A DNA stretch of 7,297 bases from CAZPZZ01 sp964591245 (GTDB taxonomy: Bacteria > Acidobacteriota > Vicinamibacteria > Vicinamibacterales > UBA8438): NCBI GenBank assembly GCA_964591245.1, contig CAZPZZ010000180.1:1-7297 (forward strand). Reading direction: 5' to 3'. The position numbers and the translations under genes are program-made. The number at the start of each line of letters is the position of its first letter. The stretch's first letter is position 1. The notes beneath the pieces were generated by a model, which was given only the letters and a program-made list of their open reading frames with translations, made no database searches and was not told the origin of the DNA. Below, in pieces: positions 1 to 6,721 of the stretch.

Positions 1-995
1 TCGCCTCGATGACGAAGCCTATCGCCTCGGTGGCGCTGATGATGATGTACGAGGAAGGGCACTTTCAGCTCCGCGATCCCATTTCGAAGTGGCTTCCTGA
101 ATTTACGGACATGCAGGTGGCGGTGCCGGCTCCGGCCCAGGAACGCTTGACCGCCCGCTTCAAGACGGTCCCGGCGGCTCGACCGATTACCGTGCAGCAT
201 GTCCTGACGCACACCGCGGGTTTGGCCAATAGCTACCGGGGCATCACGCAGCCGGAGTTTCAAGAAATGTCGGCGCAGACAAAGCCTGGCGATACGGTCG
301 GCGACATGCTGAAGCGCCTGGCCGCACTTCCATTGAATTTTCACCCTGGCGACCACTGGGAATATGGACGTGCGACCGATATTGTGGGGCGGCTGGTTGA
401 GGTGATGTCTGGTCAAACCCTGGACGAGTTTTTTCGCGAGCGGATATTTAAGCCACTCGACATGACCGACACCCACTTCTATCTTCCGGAATCCAAGTTA
501 GATCGCTTCACGGCGCTGTATCGTCCAGGTGCCGACGGTCGCATCGAATTGGCCGAGGCGCCCACTGGTGAGAGTCGATATGTAGCAGAGCCGCATGTCT
601 ACTTCAGTGGGGCCGGCGGGCTGGTATCCACGGCCCGTGATTACTTTCGATTTCATCAGATGATGCTCAACGGCGGGGAATTGGAGGGCGCACGTATTCT
701 CAGTCGCAAGACCATCGAAATGATGACGGCCAACCATACCGGCGACAAGGGAATCTGGTTGGCTGGAGAAGGGTATGGCTTTGGCTTGGGCTACGCCGTC
801 GTCACTGATTTGGGACCAGCTGCAACTCCACGGTCAGAAGGCTCCTTTTACTGGAGCGGGGCGTTTGGGACCATTTTCTGGGTCGATCCGCACGAGGAGA
901 TTATTGGTATTGTGCTTCAGCAGCTGCGTCCCTACACGCACCTGAACGTCAGGCCTGACATGGCATCGATGACCTATCAGGCCCTTGTGGACTAG
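1..995 (+). CDS. Serine hydrolase, beta-lactamase fold (class C / family VIII esterase-like), 5'-truncated
   Basis: This is the C-terminal part of a penicillin-binding-protein-like serine hydrolase. The reading frame is open from the first full codon at position 3 and reads A-S-M-T-K, so Ser at 6-8 and Lys at 15-17 form the Ser-x-x-Lys nucleophile motif. The ATG at 9 lies inside that motif and cannot be the true start; the N-terminal segment lies left of the window. Other family marks are a 'VLTHTAGL' stretch (201-224), the catalytic Tyr in 'WEYGRATDIVG' (Tyr codon 363-365), and a late 'WSGAFGT' motif (852-872) where class C enzymes carry KTG and family VIII esterases carry W-x-G. The Tyr-Gly-Arg triad replaces the Tyr-x-Asn of true beta-lactamases, which favours an esterase, amidase or D-aminopeptidase role over drug resistance (inference). 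Export cannot be judged. It converges on the amidase gene with 9 bp between stop codons. Confidence 0.93.
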   Translation, partial: ASMTKPIASVALMMMYEEGHFQLRDPISKWLPEFTDMQVAVPAPAQERLTARFKTVPAARPITVQHVLTHTAGLANSYRGITQPEFQEMSAQTKPGDTVGDMLKRLAALPLNFHPGDHWEYGRATDIVGRLVEVMSGQTLDEFFRERIFKPLDMTDTHFYLPESKLDRFTALYRPGADGRIELAEAPTGESRYVAEPHVYFSGAGGLVSTARDYFRFHQMMLNGGELEGARILSRKTIEMMTANHTGDKGIWLAGEGYGFGLGYAVVTDLGPAATPRSEGSFYWSGAFGTIFWVDPHEEIIGIVLQQLRPYTHLNVRPDMASMTYQALVD

Positions 996-1004
996 GCGGG
1001 TTCG

Positions 1005-2123
1005 CTAGGGCAGAAAGATGCTCTTGGGAATCTTCCCGGTGACGAGCTGGGTAAGATCCACGGCCTCGGCGACGTGGAAATCGACGGCTACGCTGGCGAG
1101 TGACAAGGCCTGTGTTGGTGTCAGGTCATGTCCTGACACAAGGAACTGTACGACTTCGTCAACCGCCTGTTGAAGAGCCCGATCGAGGTCGAGGTCGATT
1201 CCCATGAGAATGTAATGCGTCGCGGTCTCGGCGCGTGGCATGGTGATCGGCTGGTTCTTGTGGAGCCGGAAGCGGAAGCGTCCAGAAAGGGATTGTTCGA
1301 TAGCGGTGCCGCTGACCTCGCCGTCGCCCTGTGCCGAGTGTGGGTCACCGACATAAAAGAGTGCCCCCGGATGAAATACAGGTAGATAGAGAGTGCTGCC
1401 TACGGTGAGGTCCTTCACATCCAGGTTGCCGCCGAAGGCTCCGGGGGGGCGGGAGGCCTGAACGCGAGGAATGGTCACTCCGGGTTCGCCGACGGTCGGG
1501 TTGGCTGGTGCAACCGCCATGATGCCCATGAATGGAGCGAGCGGTACGTGAATGCCCTCGGTAAACAACGCCACTTCGCGGTCGTCGACCCACCCGGTTC
1601 GAATGAGATGGCGGGTTGCCTCAATGTCCCTCGGCGGGTCGTTCGGACGGGACCCTGGGTAGCCCAAGCCATAGACGCCGCTGGTGGGACCGGTATTGTT
1701 GATGCCATAGGGGGCCCGGGTCGTGAGTTCCAAGATCTGGACTTCTAACATGTCGCCTGCCTCGGCACCCTCGATCGCGATCGGTCCTGTGATGACGTGA
1801 CCGCTTCGCCCCTCGCGAGGCCGTCCCTCTCGAGAGTTCCAGAAATCTATTACGTCTGGGAGAATCTCGTCAGAGGAGATGCCGAGTTCGCCAAGTGAAC
1901 GCTCGGGATGTGCAGTCTGGGTGGAGCCGGCATGGGACAACGTGTCGATGCGGACGGTGTCACCAGATGCAATGGTCAGGACCGGGGGTTTGTCCAGCGG
2001 GAACCAGCCCCAGCTCAAGGTTTCAGGGCGAGAGGGAACTGCCTGGTCCTGTGCCGAGGCGTTTCCAGTGAGGCACAGTAAGATGAACGCCGTCATGAGG
2101 AGAAATGAGAGTCGCGAGTTCAT
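1005..2123 (-). CDS. Acetamidase/formamidase family protein, exported
   Basis: This 372-residue protein belongs to the FmdA/AmdA family, which hydrolyses formamide, acetamide or related short amides to ammonia and the acid. Visible family signatures are 'HVITGPIAIEGAEAGD' near residues 109-124, 'PFMGIMAVAPA' near 197-207, 'GGNLDVKDL' at 231-239 and the strongly conserved 'GDPHSAQGDGE' at 259-269. The C-terminal 'LSLASVAVDFHVAEAVD' segment (340-356) is also typical. Length fits the family. Most characterised members are cytoplasmic, but this one starts with a clear signal peptide (basic N-terminus, hydrophobic core 7-20, likely cleavage ASA|Q after residue 24), so it probably acts outside the cytoplasm. 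The ATG at 2123 is supported by an upstream GGAG at 8 nt. It is transcribed divergently from the beta-propeller gene and ends 9 bp from the serine hydrolase. The true substrate is not visible from sequence; a plain short-chain amide is only the family default. Confidence 0.95.
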   Translation of the reverse strand: MNSRLSFLLMTAFILLCLTGNASAQDQAVPSRPETLSWGWFPLDKPPVLTIASGDTVRIDTLSHAGSTQTAHPERSLGELGISSDEILPDVIDFWNSREGRPREGRSGHVITGPIAIEGAEAGDMLEVQILELTTRAPYGINNTGPTSGVYGLGYPGSRPNDPPRDIEATRHLIRTGWVDDREVALFTEGIHVPLAPFMGIMAVAPANPTVGEPGVTIPRVQASRPPGAFGGNLDVKDLTVGSTLYLPVFHPGALFYVGDPHSAQGDGEVSGTAIEQSLSGRFRFRLHKNQPITMPRAETATHYILMGIDLDLDRALQQAVDEVVQFLVSGHDLTPTQALSLASVAVDFHVAEAVDLTQLVTGKIPKSIFLP

Positions 2124-2131
2124 GTCGATAG

Positions 2132-2135
2132 CTCC
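2132..2135 (-). promoter_or_regulatory. Ribosome binding site of the acetamidase/formamidase gene
   Basis: The minus strand reads GGAG here, with 8 nt between it and the ATG at 2123. The spacing is near ideal and supports that start, which also places the signal peptide at the N-terminus. Confidence 0.6.
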
Positions 2136-2205
2136 ACGAAGTGAGGGATTCTGGGTCCGCCCGGTCTCCCATTGAGTCTACGGAGTTTAGAATACCCTTA
2201 CCGGA

Positions 2206-2220
2206 GGCCGTCATGCGGCC
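2206..2220. repeat. Perfect inverted repeat GGCCG-N5-CGGCC
   Basis: The arms GGCCG (2206-2210) and CGGCC (2216-2220) are exact reverse complements around a 5-nt TCATG spacer. The element ends 37 bp before the beta-propeller start codon and lies just downstream of the AT-rich candidate -10. It could be an operator half-site pair or a small 5'-leader hairpin. In GC-rich DNA a 5-bp repeat can arise by chance, so the role is unproven. Confidence 0.35.
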
Positions 2221-2243
2221 AAGAATGGCGAGGAAATCCAGAT

Positions 2244-2248
2244 AGGAG
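2244..2248 (+). promoter_or_regulatory. Ribosome binding site of the beta-propeller gene
   Basis: AGGAG sits 9 nt before the ATG at 2258. It is a strong Shine-Dalgarno match and decides the start, which also gives a well-formed signal peptide. Confidence 0.7.
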
Positions 2249-2257
2249 AAGTAACGA

Positions 2258-3619
2258 ATGACCACACGACTGACGGTGCTGGTGCTCGGGTGTGCCCTGG
2301 TGAGCCTTATTCCGGCTGCGGCGCAGACAAATTGGCCACAGTTTCGCGGAGACATGGCTGGCGTCGTGGCGGACGATCCAGGTTTGCCAGACAGTTGGAG
2401 CACCGATCAGAATGTTGCGTGGCAGATCGACGTGCCTGGCCGTGGATGGGCGTCGCCAATCGTGTGGGGTGACCATGTCTTTGTGTTGACCTCGACGGCC
2501 GTTGCGGGTCCCGAAGTCCCCATTCAGCCGATCGAGAACTACCGAGCGCGGTCGCTCGGGGGCACCATGACCGCCGCCTTTATTACCGAACAGGCCGAGC
2601 CGTTGCGTTGGGTGCTCTATGACGTAGATTTCGAATCCGGTGAGGTGCGCTGGGAGACGACTCTGCATACCGAGGTGCCAGCGTTGCCCACGCACCAGAA
2701 GAGCACGTTCGCTTCCGAGACCCCGGTGACTGATGGCGAGCGGGTGTACGTTTACATGGCGGATATCGGACTGTTTGCGATCGATTTTGACGGAGAGATC
2801 GTATGGTCGGTACCGTTGGAGTGGCTGCCTCGGCGGGAGTGGGGCGCGGCGTCGTCACCCGTTTTGCACGACGGGCGCCTCTATCTCGTGAATGACAACG
2901 AGGCGGAATCGTACGTCGCCGCCTATGTGGCCGCCACTGGCGAAGAACTCTGGCGGACCGCGCGAGATGAACGGTCGAATTGGTCGACCCCGTTCGTCTG
3001 GGAGAACGATGTGCGGACGGAGCTCGTGACCACCGGGCAAAACGGCGTGCGTGCCTATGGTTTGGACGGTGAGGTGCTATGGTCCTTGACGGGGATGTCG
3101 TCTCTCGTGATCCCCACCCCCTTCTCGGAGCATGGTCTCCTCTATATCAACTCGGGATATGTGGCGGACCAGAGTCGCCCTGTCTACGCTATCCGGGCCG
3201 GGGCGAGCGGTGACATCACGCTTCCCGAGGGGTCGATGAGTAACGATTACGTCGTCTGGTCCCATCCGCAGCTCGGGTCCTACAATCCTTCTTCCCTCGT
3301 GTATGGGGACTACCACTACACGTTGCTTGATCGCGGGATCTTGCTCTGCTACGACGCCCGTACTGGGGAGGAAGTCTATCCACGTAAGCGGATCACGGCT
3401 GGCACGCTATTTACCGCCTCACCCTGGGCCTATAACGGGAAGCTGTTCGCGTTAAGCGAGGACGGGGACACCTTTGTGATCCAGGCGGGGCCGGAGTTTG
3501 CCGTTCTGGGGAGAAATTCCCTTGATGAGATGACGCTGTCGACCCCGGCGGTCGTTCAGGGGAGTGTGCTGATCCGGACGGCGACGAAACTCTATCGTAT
3601 TGCTGAGAGCGGTAATTAG
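2258..3619 (+). CDS. Secreted PQQ-like beta-propeller repeat protein
   Basis: This 453-residue exported protein is built from PQQ-like (BamB/quinoprotein-type) beta-propeller blades. A signal peptide covers residues 1-22 (hydrophobic core about 5-18, likely cleavage AAA|Q). It is followed by 'NWPQFRGD' (25-32), the usual opening of this family. Blade-like repeats with an aliphatic strand, an Ala-Asp/Tyr-Asp turn, 'TGE' or 'DGE' and a Trp recur: around 119-134 (YDVDFESGEVRWETT), 163-177, 209-233 (ending ATGEELW), 264-277 (VRAYGLDGEVLWSL), 309-320, 362-377 (LLCYDARTGEEVYP), 396-410 and 434-449. There is no separate catalytic or cytochrome c domain (no CxxCH), so a methanol-dehydrogenase-like role is unlikely. 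Such proteins are abundant in Acidobacteriota and Planctomycetota, mostly of unknown function; a scaffold or ligand-binding role in the periplasm is inferred. The M28 peptidase follows on the same strand after 87 bp. Confidence 0.92.
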   Translation: MTTRLTVLVLGCALVSLIPAAAQTNWPQFRGDMAGVVADDPGLPDSWSTDQNVAWQIDVPGRGWASPIVWGDHVFVLTSTAVAGPEVPIQPIENYRARSLGGTMTAAFITEQAEPLRWVLYDVDFESGEVRWETTLHTEVPALPTHQKSTFASETPVTDGERVYVYMADIGLFAIDFDGEIVWSVPLEWLPRREWGAASSPVLHDGRLYLVNDNEAESYVAAYVAATGEELWRTARDERSNWSTPFVWENDVRTELVTTGQNGVRAYGLDGEVLWSLTGMSSLVIPTPFSEHGLLYINSGYVADQSRPVYAIRAGASGDITLPEGSMSNDYVVWSHPQLGSYNPSSLVYGDYHYTLLDRGILLCYDARTGEEVYPRKRITAGTLFTASPWAYNGKLFALSEDGDTFVIQAGPEFAVLGRNSLDEMTLSTPAVVQGSVLIRTATKLYRIAESGN

Positions 3620-3694
3620 TGCTTAGTTGAAGGGTGCGGGGCATCTACCTCTCTGGTGCGGTGTGGCCGGTCGGGCTTGCAGCGTTCTGGGAGA

Positions 3695-3700
3695 AGAGGA
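3695..3700 (+). promoter_or_regulatory. Ribosome binding site that selects the M28 peptidase start
   Basis: AGAGGA lies 6 nt before the ATG at 3707. An in-frame ATG at 3656 would add 17 mostly Arg/Gly/Ser residues ahead of the signal peptide and has no comparable ribosome binding site, so 3707 is the better start. Confidence 0.65.
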
Positions 3701-3706
3701 ACCAAC

Positions 3707-4978
3707 ATGTCTAGCCTACTCAGAATCACCGTGCTCGCCGTTGTGGTAAGCACTGCCGGATCGGGCCTCGTTCTTGGGCCTGCCCTTCACCAGACCATAT
3801 CGGCGCAGGAGCCGGTCGGGGCCGAGAATTCGATTGAAGCCCTCGTTGCCCGCCTTGATCTGGAACAGTACAAGTTAACGATCGAGGGGTTGACGCATTT
3901 TGGGGATCGGCGGCAGGGCACTCAGCGTAACCGGGAGGCAGTCGACTGGATTGAAGCGCAGTTAGAGGCGTTCGGGTGTGCGCCCGAGCGTCTCTACTAT
4001 ACCTATGACCCTGAGCCTCGGCCGGGACGAGCGAGGGGGAGGCGCCGGGCTCCACTCAACGCGCCGGGGTTGACCCCGACCGGGGGACAGATCGGCCGCA
4101 ATGGAAGCGGGCCGGGGGGGAGTTCAATTTTCGGTTATCGACGGCCAACGGGCGTCGTGCGCGATCCAATGGCACAGCCGGACGAGGCACTGCGAGCGCT
4201 CAATCTGGAGGAACCAACCAACGGCGCACGGTCCGAGGTGTTCTGCACCAAGGTAGGGACCACCCATCCCGACGAAATGTATATCCTCGGAGCGCATATG
4301 GACGGGCACGGTTTCGGTGAGGCGGCAAATGACGACGGCTCAGGAACGGCACTCGTCATGGAACTCGCCAGAATCCTCAATGCGCCGGATGTGCAGACGG
4401 CTCGTTCTATTCGTTTTGCCCTGTGGAATAACGAGGAGACAGGCTTGAATGGTAGCCGCGCGTACGTGGAACAGCGACAAGCACAGCAGGGGGTGGAAGA
4501 GCCACCTGGTTCCGGTCGGTATCCTGAGCCCCGCTGGCTGGGCATGATTCAGCATGACATGATGTTGTTCGACCACGGTGCGCCTGGAGCTGACGGCCAC
4601 GTGAGCCGAGACCAGCGACCGGAGGCTGACGTGAACGTTGAATTCCAGGAGAATTCCGTCCTCGCCGATGAGTCGCGAGAACTGGCGTTTTTCTTCAAGG
4701 CGGCGAACGATACCTATGCGACCGACTATCCGGCCATGGTTGGCCCGCATATGACCAATACTGATTCGACCCCGTTCATGGATCTCACGCCGTCGATCAG
4801 TTTGAGAGAGAACGAGCGGGGTATGCACATCGGGGCTGGGTGGGACCCCCACTGGCACCAGCCAACGGATCTGTACCGCACGTTCACTGATGATGATTTT
4901 CGGCTTGGGCTGAATGCCGCGCAGACCACGCTGGCTGCGATCGCGCAGCTGGCTGGGGCGACCATCGCCGGGCAGTAA
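3707..4978 (+). CDS. Secreted M28 family zinc metallopeptidase
   Basis: This 423-residue protein is a co-catalytic two-zinc exopeptidase of family M28 (aminopeptidase or carboxypeptidase type). A signal peptide spans about 1-33 (TISA|Q cleavage). The propeptide-like 'GDRRQGTQRNREAVDWIEAQL' region (66-86) is typical of the family. The expected metal and catalytic residues are present: His197 and Asp199 in 'GAHMDGH', Asp209 in 'ANDDGSG', Glu243-Glu244 in 'WNNEETG', Asp284 in 'QHDMM', and His384 in 'HWHQPTD' near the C-terminus. Asp353 in 'NTDSTPF' is the usual conserved acid ahead of the last histidine. All are intact, so the enzyme should be active. Residues about 101-172 form an Arg/Pro/Gly-rich stretch between the N-terminal helix region and the catalytic core that looks like a lineage-specific insertion. 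It is probably co-transcribed with the propeller gene upstream. Peptide specificity cannot be read from sequence. Confidence 0.95.
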   Translation: MSSLLRITVLAVVVSTAGSGLVLGPALHQTISAQEPVGAENSIEALVARLDLEQYKLTIEGLTHFGDRRQGTQRNREAVDWIEAQLEAFGCAPERLYYTYDPEPRPGRARGRRRAPLNAPGLTPTGGQIGRNGSGPGGSSIFGYRRPTGVVRDPMAQPDEALRALNLEEPTNGARSEVFCTKVGTTHPDEMYILGAHMDGHGFGEAANDDGSGTALVMELARILNAPDVQTARSIRFALWNNEETGLNGSRAYVEQRQAQQGVEEPPGSGRYPEPRWLGMIQHDMMLFDHGAPGADGHVSRDQRPEADVNVEFQENSVLADESRELAFFFKAANDTYATDYPAMVGPHMTNTDSTPFMDLTPSISLRENERGMHIGAGWDPHWHQPTDLYRTFTDDDFRLGLNAAQTTLAAIAQLAGATIAGQ

Positions 4979-4986
4979 AGCGCTCG

Positions 4987-5003
4987 TTGACTGCCATCGT
5001 CAA
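4987..5003. terminator. Weak hairpin between convergent genes, possible shared terminator
   Basis: TTGAC (4987-4991) and GTCAA (4999-5003) are exact inverted repeats with a 7-nt loop, lying between the M28 stop and the last codons of the PHP gene. The stem is short, has only two G-C pairs and has no U-tract on either side, so it is at best a weak terminator. Confidence 0.2.
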
Positions 5004-6721
5004 TAGACGACGAGATCATCGATCCAGATGGTACCGCGGGTTCCGGGTGGCACGGCACCTCGGTCGACGAGGAACACGAGCGCCTGTATATCCGAAAGGT
5101 CGAGCGAGTCGTCTGGGGTCGGGCTTGCCCTACGCAATTGGTGAAAGGGAATCGCGACGCGACGCCATGTCCTCGTGCTTTTGACCGACGCGTACCAGGG
5201 GGCTTGATGTTGAGGCGACTGGTCGCTGCGGTCGCGGACCTGCACCCAGAAGCGATACGTGTCATCGCTCCGCACTGAGAAGACGAGTCCTTGATAGTCG
5301 GACAGATCGCGTGGTTCGTTGTTGATGAGAGCCGCGAATGGTGATGGGCGTTCGGCAGTCGGAGTGCCGAGCTGGAACGCGAGGCGCCCAGCGGCAGAGC
5401 TGTCAGGGCCACCGTCGAGATCCACGCTGGCAGCGTACAGCCGTGTTGAAGGGTCTGCGGCAGTCTCGAACATCGTCGAGTCGAAGCCGTCGAGGACCGC
5501 AACTTGGGTGGGAAGGGACCGAGCGGGCAAGCGGCTGGCGCGCATCGCGAGGGCTCTACGGGTGTCATCCTCCAGGTAGATTGGGTTGGTGAGAATCCAC
5601 GGCATGCGCCAGCCCTTGACGTATACCTCGACTCGGTAGGCGCCGGGTTCCGTCACGCTGTAGTCAAGAGGCCCGTCGGTTGATCTCACGTGGACACCGT
5701 CTCGGTACAACCTCATGTTCACGCGTGCGGGGAGTGCCCCACCGGCTCGCAATCGCAGCGGTGTACCAGCGGCGACGCTGTCACCCATTGTGTACCGTTC
5801 CGGACCCCGTTCCGCGACGAAATAGAATTTGTGGGCGGGCGCAAGTTCCCCAAGGCCAACGTAGACCCGGCCATATTCGATTGCCGCGAGAATCGCTTCG
5901 ATATCCTCCGGGGCGTGACCACTCGTGGGACGTTCTAGCAATACGTAGTTCTGAGCAATTGCGAAGCTCGTGTCATAACGCGTAATCCCATGTGCGTCGG
6001 TGCCGGCAAGTCCGACCACGCGGCGCCGTGCCAATAGACTGTCCCACCGGTCGAGGGCGGTCGGCCGATCCATGAGGCGAAGCAAGGCCTGTCGAGGGGT
6101 GAGTGGATTGAGCAAGGTGGTGCGCAAGATGTTCCACCACGACGCTGCACGCCACTGGGAGTCGCCGTTCAAGATCTCCAGGCCCCATCTGCCGGGAAGC
6201 TCCCAGCCGGTCCACCGCAGTTCGCGACGGGGGCTTTCCGAATGTGCGACGAACGCAAACCCCTGCTCCTCACGCAGATCTCGCAGGGTGTCGAGTCCGT
6301 CTCCAGAAAAGCGATATGAGAGCTCTGGCGTGCCCAGCGCCAGCAGATGTCCTTCGTGGGTGGAGACCTCCGAACCGACGATCATCAGTACTGGGCCGTT
6401 TCTGTAGCCTTCTTGGCGTTTCCCCGCCAGTGTGTTGTGGTCGGTGACGATCACGAAGTCAACGCCGGCGACGTTCGCGGCTGAGCGAATGTCAGCCATG
6501 GTCCCGGTGCCGTCGGAATGAGTCGTGTGCACGTGCGTTACCCCTACGACGCGGACGTAGTCGTCAAGCAGGGCTGCGTCGGTAACCGGTAAGGGGGTCC
6601 AGAGGAGTGCGGGCCCCAAGAGGAGTGCGACGGCACAGAATAGGAGACCGGTGATGCGGTATGGCACCGGTCGGCCCGAACTGTTGTCGAGTCTAGCGTT
6701 CCCCGTGTCGCTCGGTCCCAT
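5000..6721 (-). CDS. PHP-domain metallohydrolase (CehA/McbA-like) with C-terminal CBM11/CIA30-like domain
   Basis: This 573-residue protein starts with a short polar leader and one hydrophobic segment (about 23-45) without a clear cleavage site, so it is likely membrane-anchored and faces outward. The PHP phosphoesterase-like metal site follows: His63-x-His65 in 'THVHTTHSD', Asp70, His95 in 'VTDHNT', Glu118 in 'GSEVSTHEGH', His160 in 'FVAHSES', Glu182 in 'LEILNGD', and Asp242-x-His244 in 'GTDAHG'. This layout matches the CehA/McbA family, which includes a carbaryl hydrolase, but most members have unknown substrates. Residues about 300-395 look like an Ig-like beta domain. Residues 410-573 resemble a CBM11/CIA30-type jelly roll ('VLDGFDS' at the start, 'TWRRVAIPFHQL' and a final 'GTIWIDDLVVY'), suggesting glycan or surface binding. 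The ATG at 6721 lacks a Shine-Dalgarno sequence and lies within the upstream methyltransferase gene, so translational coupling is likely. A GTG at residue 19 is a weaker alternative start. Confidence 0.88.
   Translation of the reverse strand: MGPSDTGNARLDNSSGRPVPYRITGLLFCAVALLLGPALLWTPLPVTDAALLDDYVRVVGVTHVHTTHSDGTGTMADIRSAANVAGVDFVIVTDHNTLAGKRQEGYRNGPVLMIVGSEVSTHEGHLLALGTPELSYRFSGDGLDTLRDLREEQGFAFVAHSESPRRELRWTGWELPGRWGLEILNGDSQWRAASWWNILRTTLLNPLTPRQALLRLMDRPTALDRWDSLLARRRVVGLAGTDAHGITRYDTSFAIAQNYVLLERPTSGHAPEDIEAILAAIEYGRVYVGLGELAPAHKFYFVAERGPERYTMGDSVAAGTPLRLRAGGALPARVNMRLYRDGVHVRSTDGPLDYSVTEPGAYRVEVYVKGWRMPWILTNPIYLEDDTRRALAMRASRLPARSLPTQVAVLDGFDSTMFETAADPSTRLYAASVDLDGGPDSSAAGRLAFQLGTPTAERPSPFAALINNEPRDLSDYQGLVFSVRSDDTYRFWVQVRDRSDQSPQHQAPWYASVKSTRTWRRVAIPFHQLRRASPTPDDSLDLSDIQALVFLVDRGAVPPGTRGTIWIDDLVVY

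Larger units (their letters stand above)
2124..2257. promoter_or_regulatory. Divergent intergenic region between the amidase and beta-propeller genes
   Basis: These 134 bp separate two start codons facing away from each other, so promoters for both directions should lie here or extend slightly into the coding ends. The most AT-rich part is 2186-2200, where the plus strand has TAGAAT (2188-2193), five of six matches to a sigma-70 -10 box. I find no matching -35 box at normal spacing, so no promoter can be placed with confidence. A small perfect inverted repeat lies at 2206-2220 and a ribosome binding site for the plus-strand gene at 2244-2248. No coding frame here is credible. Confidence 0.55.

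Noticed and set aside
992..1008. Hairpin-like CTAG...CTAG sequence covering both stop codons of the convergent first two genes
   Set aside because: Two facing TAG stops automatically give TAG and CTA as complementary arms. The remaining stem is only two pairs past a bulge and has no U-tract, so it is not a convincing terminator.
2198..2695. Minus-strand open frames (165 and 126 codons) across the divergent region and the start of the propeller gene
   Set aside because: They run through the ribosome binding site and signal peptide of the propeller gene and show no recognisable motif or plausible start signal.
2258..3619. A PQQ-dependent alcohol or methanol dehydrogenase
   Set aside because: The protein is too short, lacks a CxxCH heme site and recognisable dehydrogenase active-site motifs, and matches only the generic PQQ-like propeller repeat.
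3656..3706. Upstream ATG at 3656 as the M28 start
   Set aside because: It would place 17 Arg/Gly/Ser-rich residues before the signal peptide and has no good ribosome binding site, while ATG 3707 has AGAGGA at proper spacing.
1441..4120. G-runs of seven or more bases (near 1442-1448 and 4113-4120) as possible frameshift sites
   Set aside because: Both genes read through in frame with intact family motifs on each side, so there is no sign of a frameshift or phase-variable tract.
4340..4858. A 172-codon minus-strand open frame inside the M28 peptidase gene
   Set aside because: It is antisense to the catalytic core, whose metal motifs are intact. Long antisense frames are expected in GC-rich coding DNA.
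4726..5568. A 280-codon minus-strand open frame crossing the M28 and PHP gene ends
   Set aside because: It is a frame-shifted shadow of the PHP gene and the antisense of the M28 end. It is rich in Ser/Arg/Pro/Thr with no domain motif, and both overlapped genes have clear family signatures.
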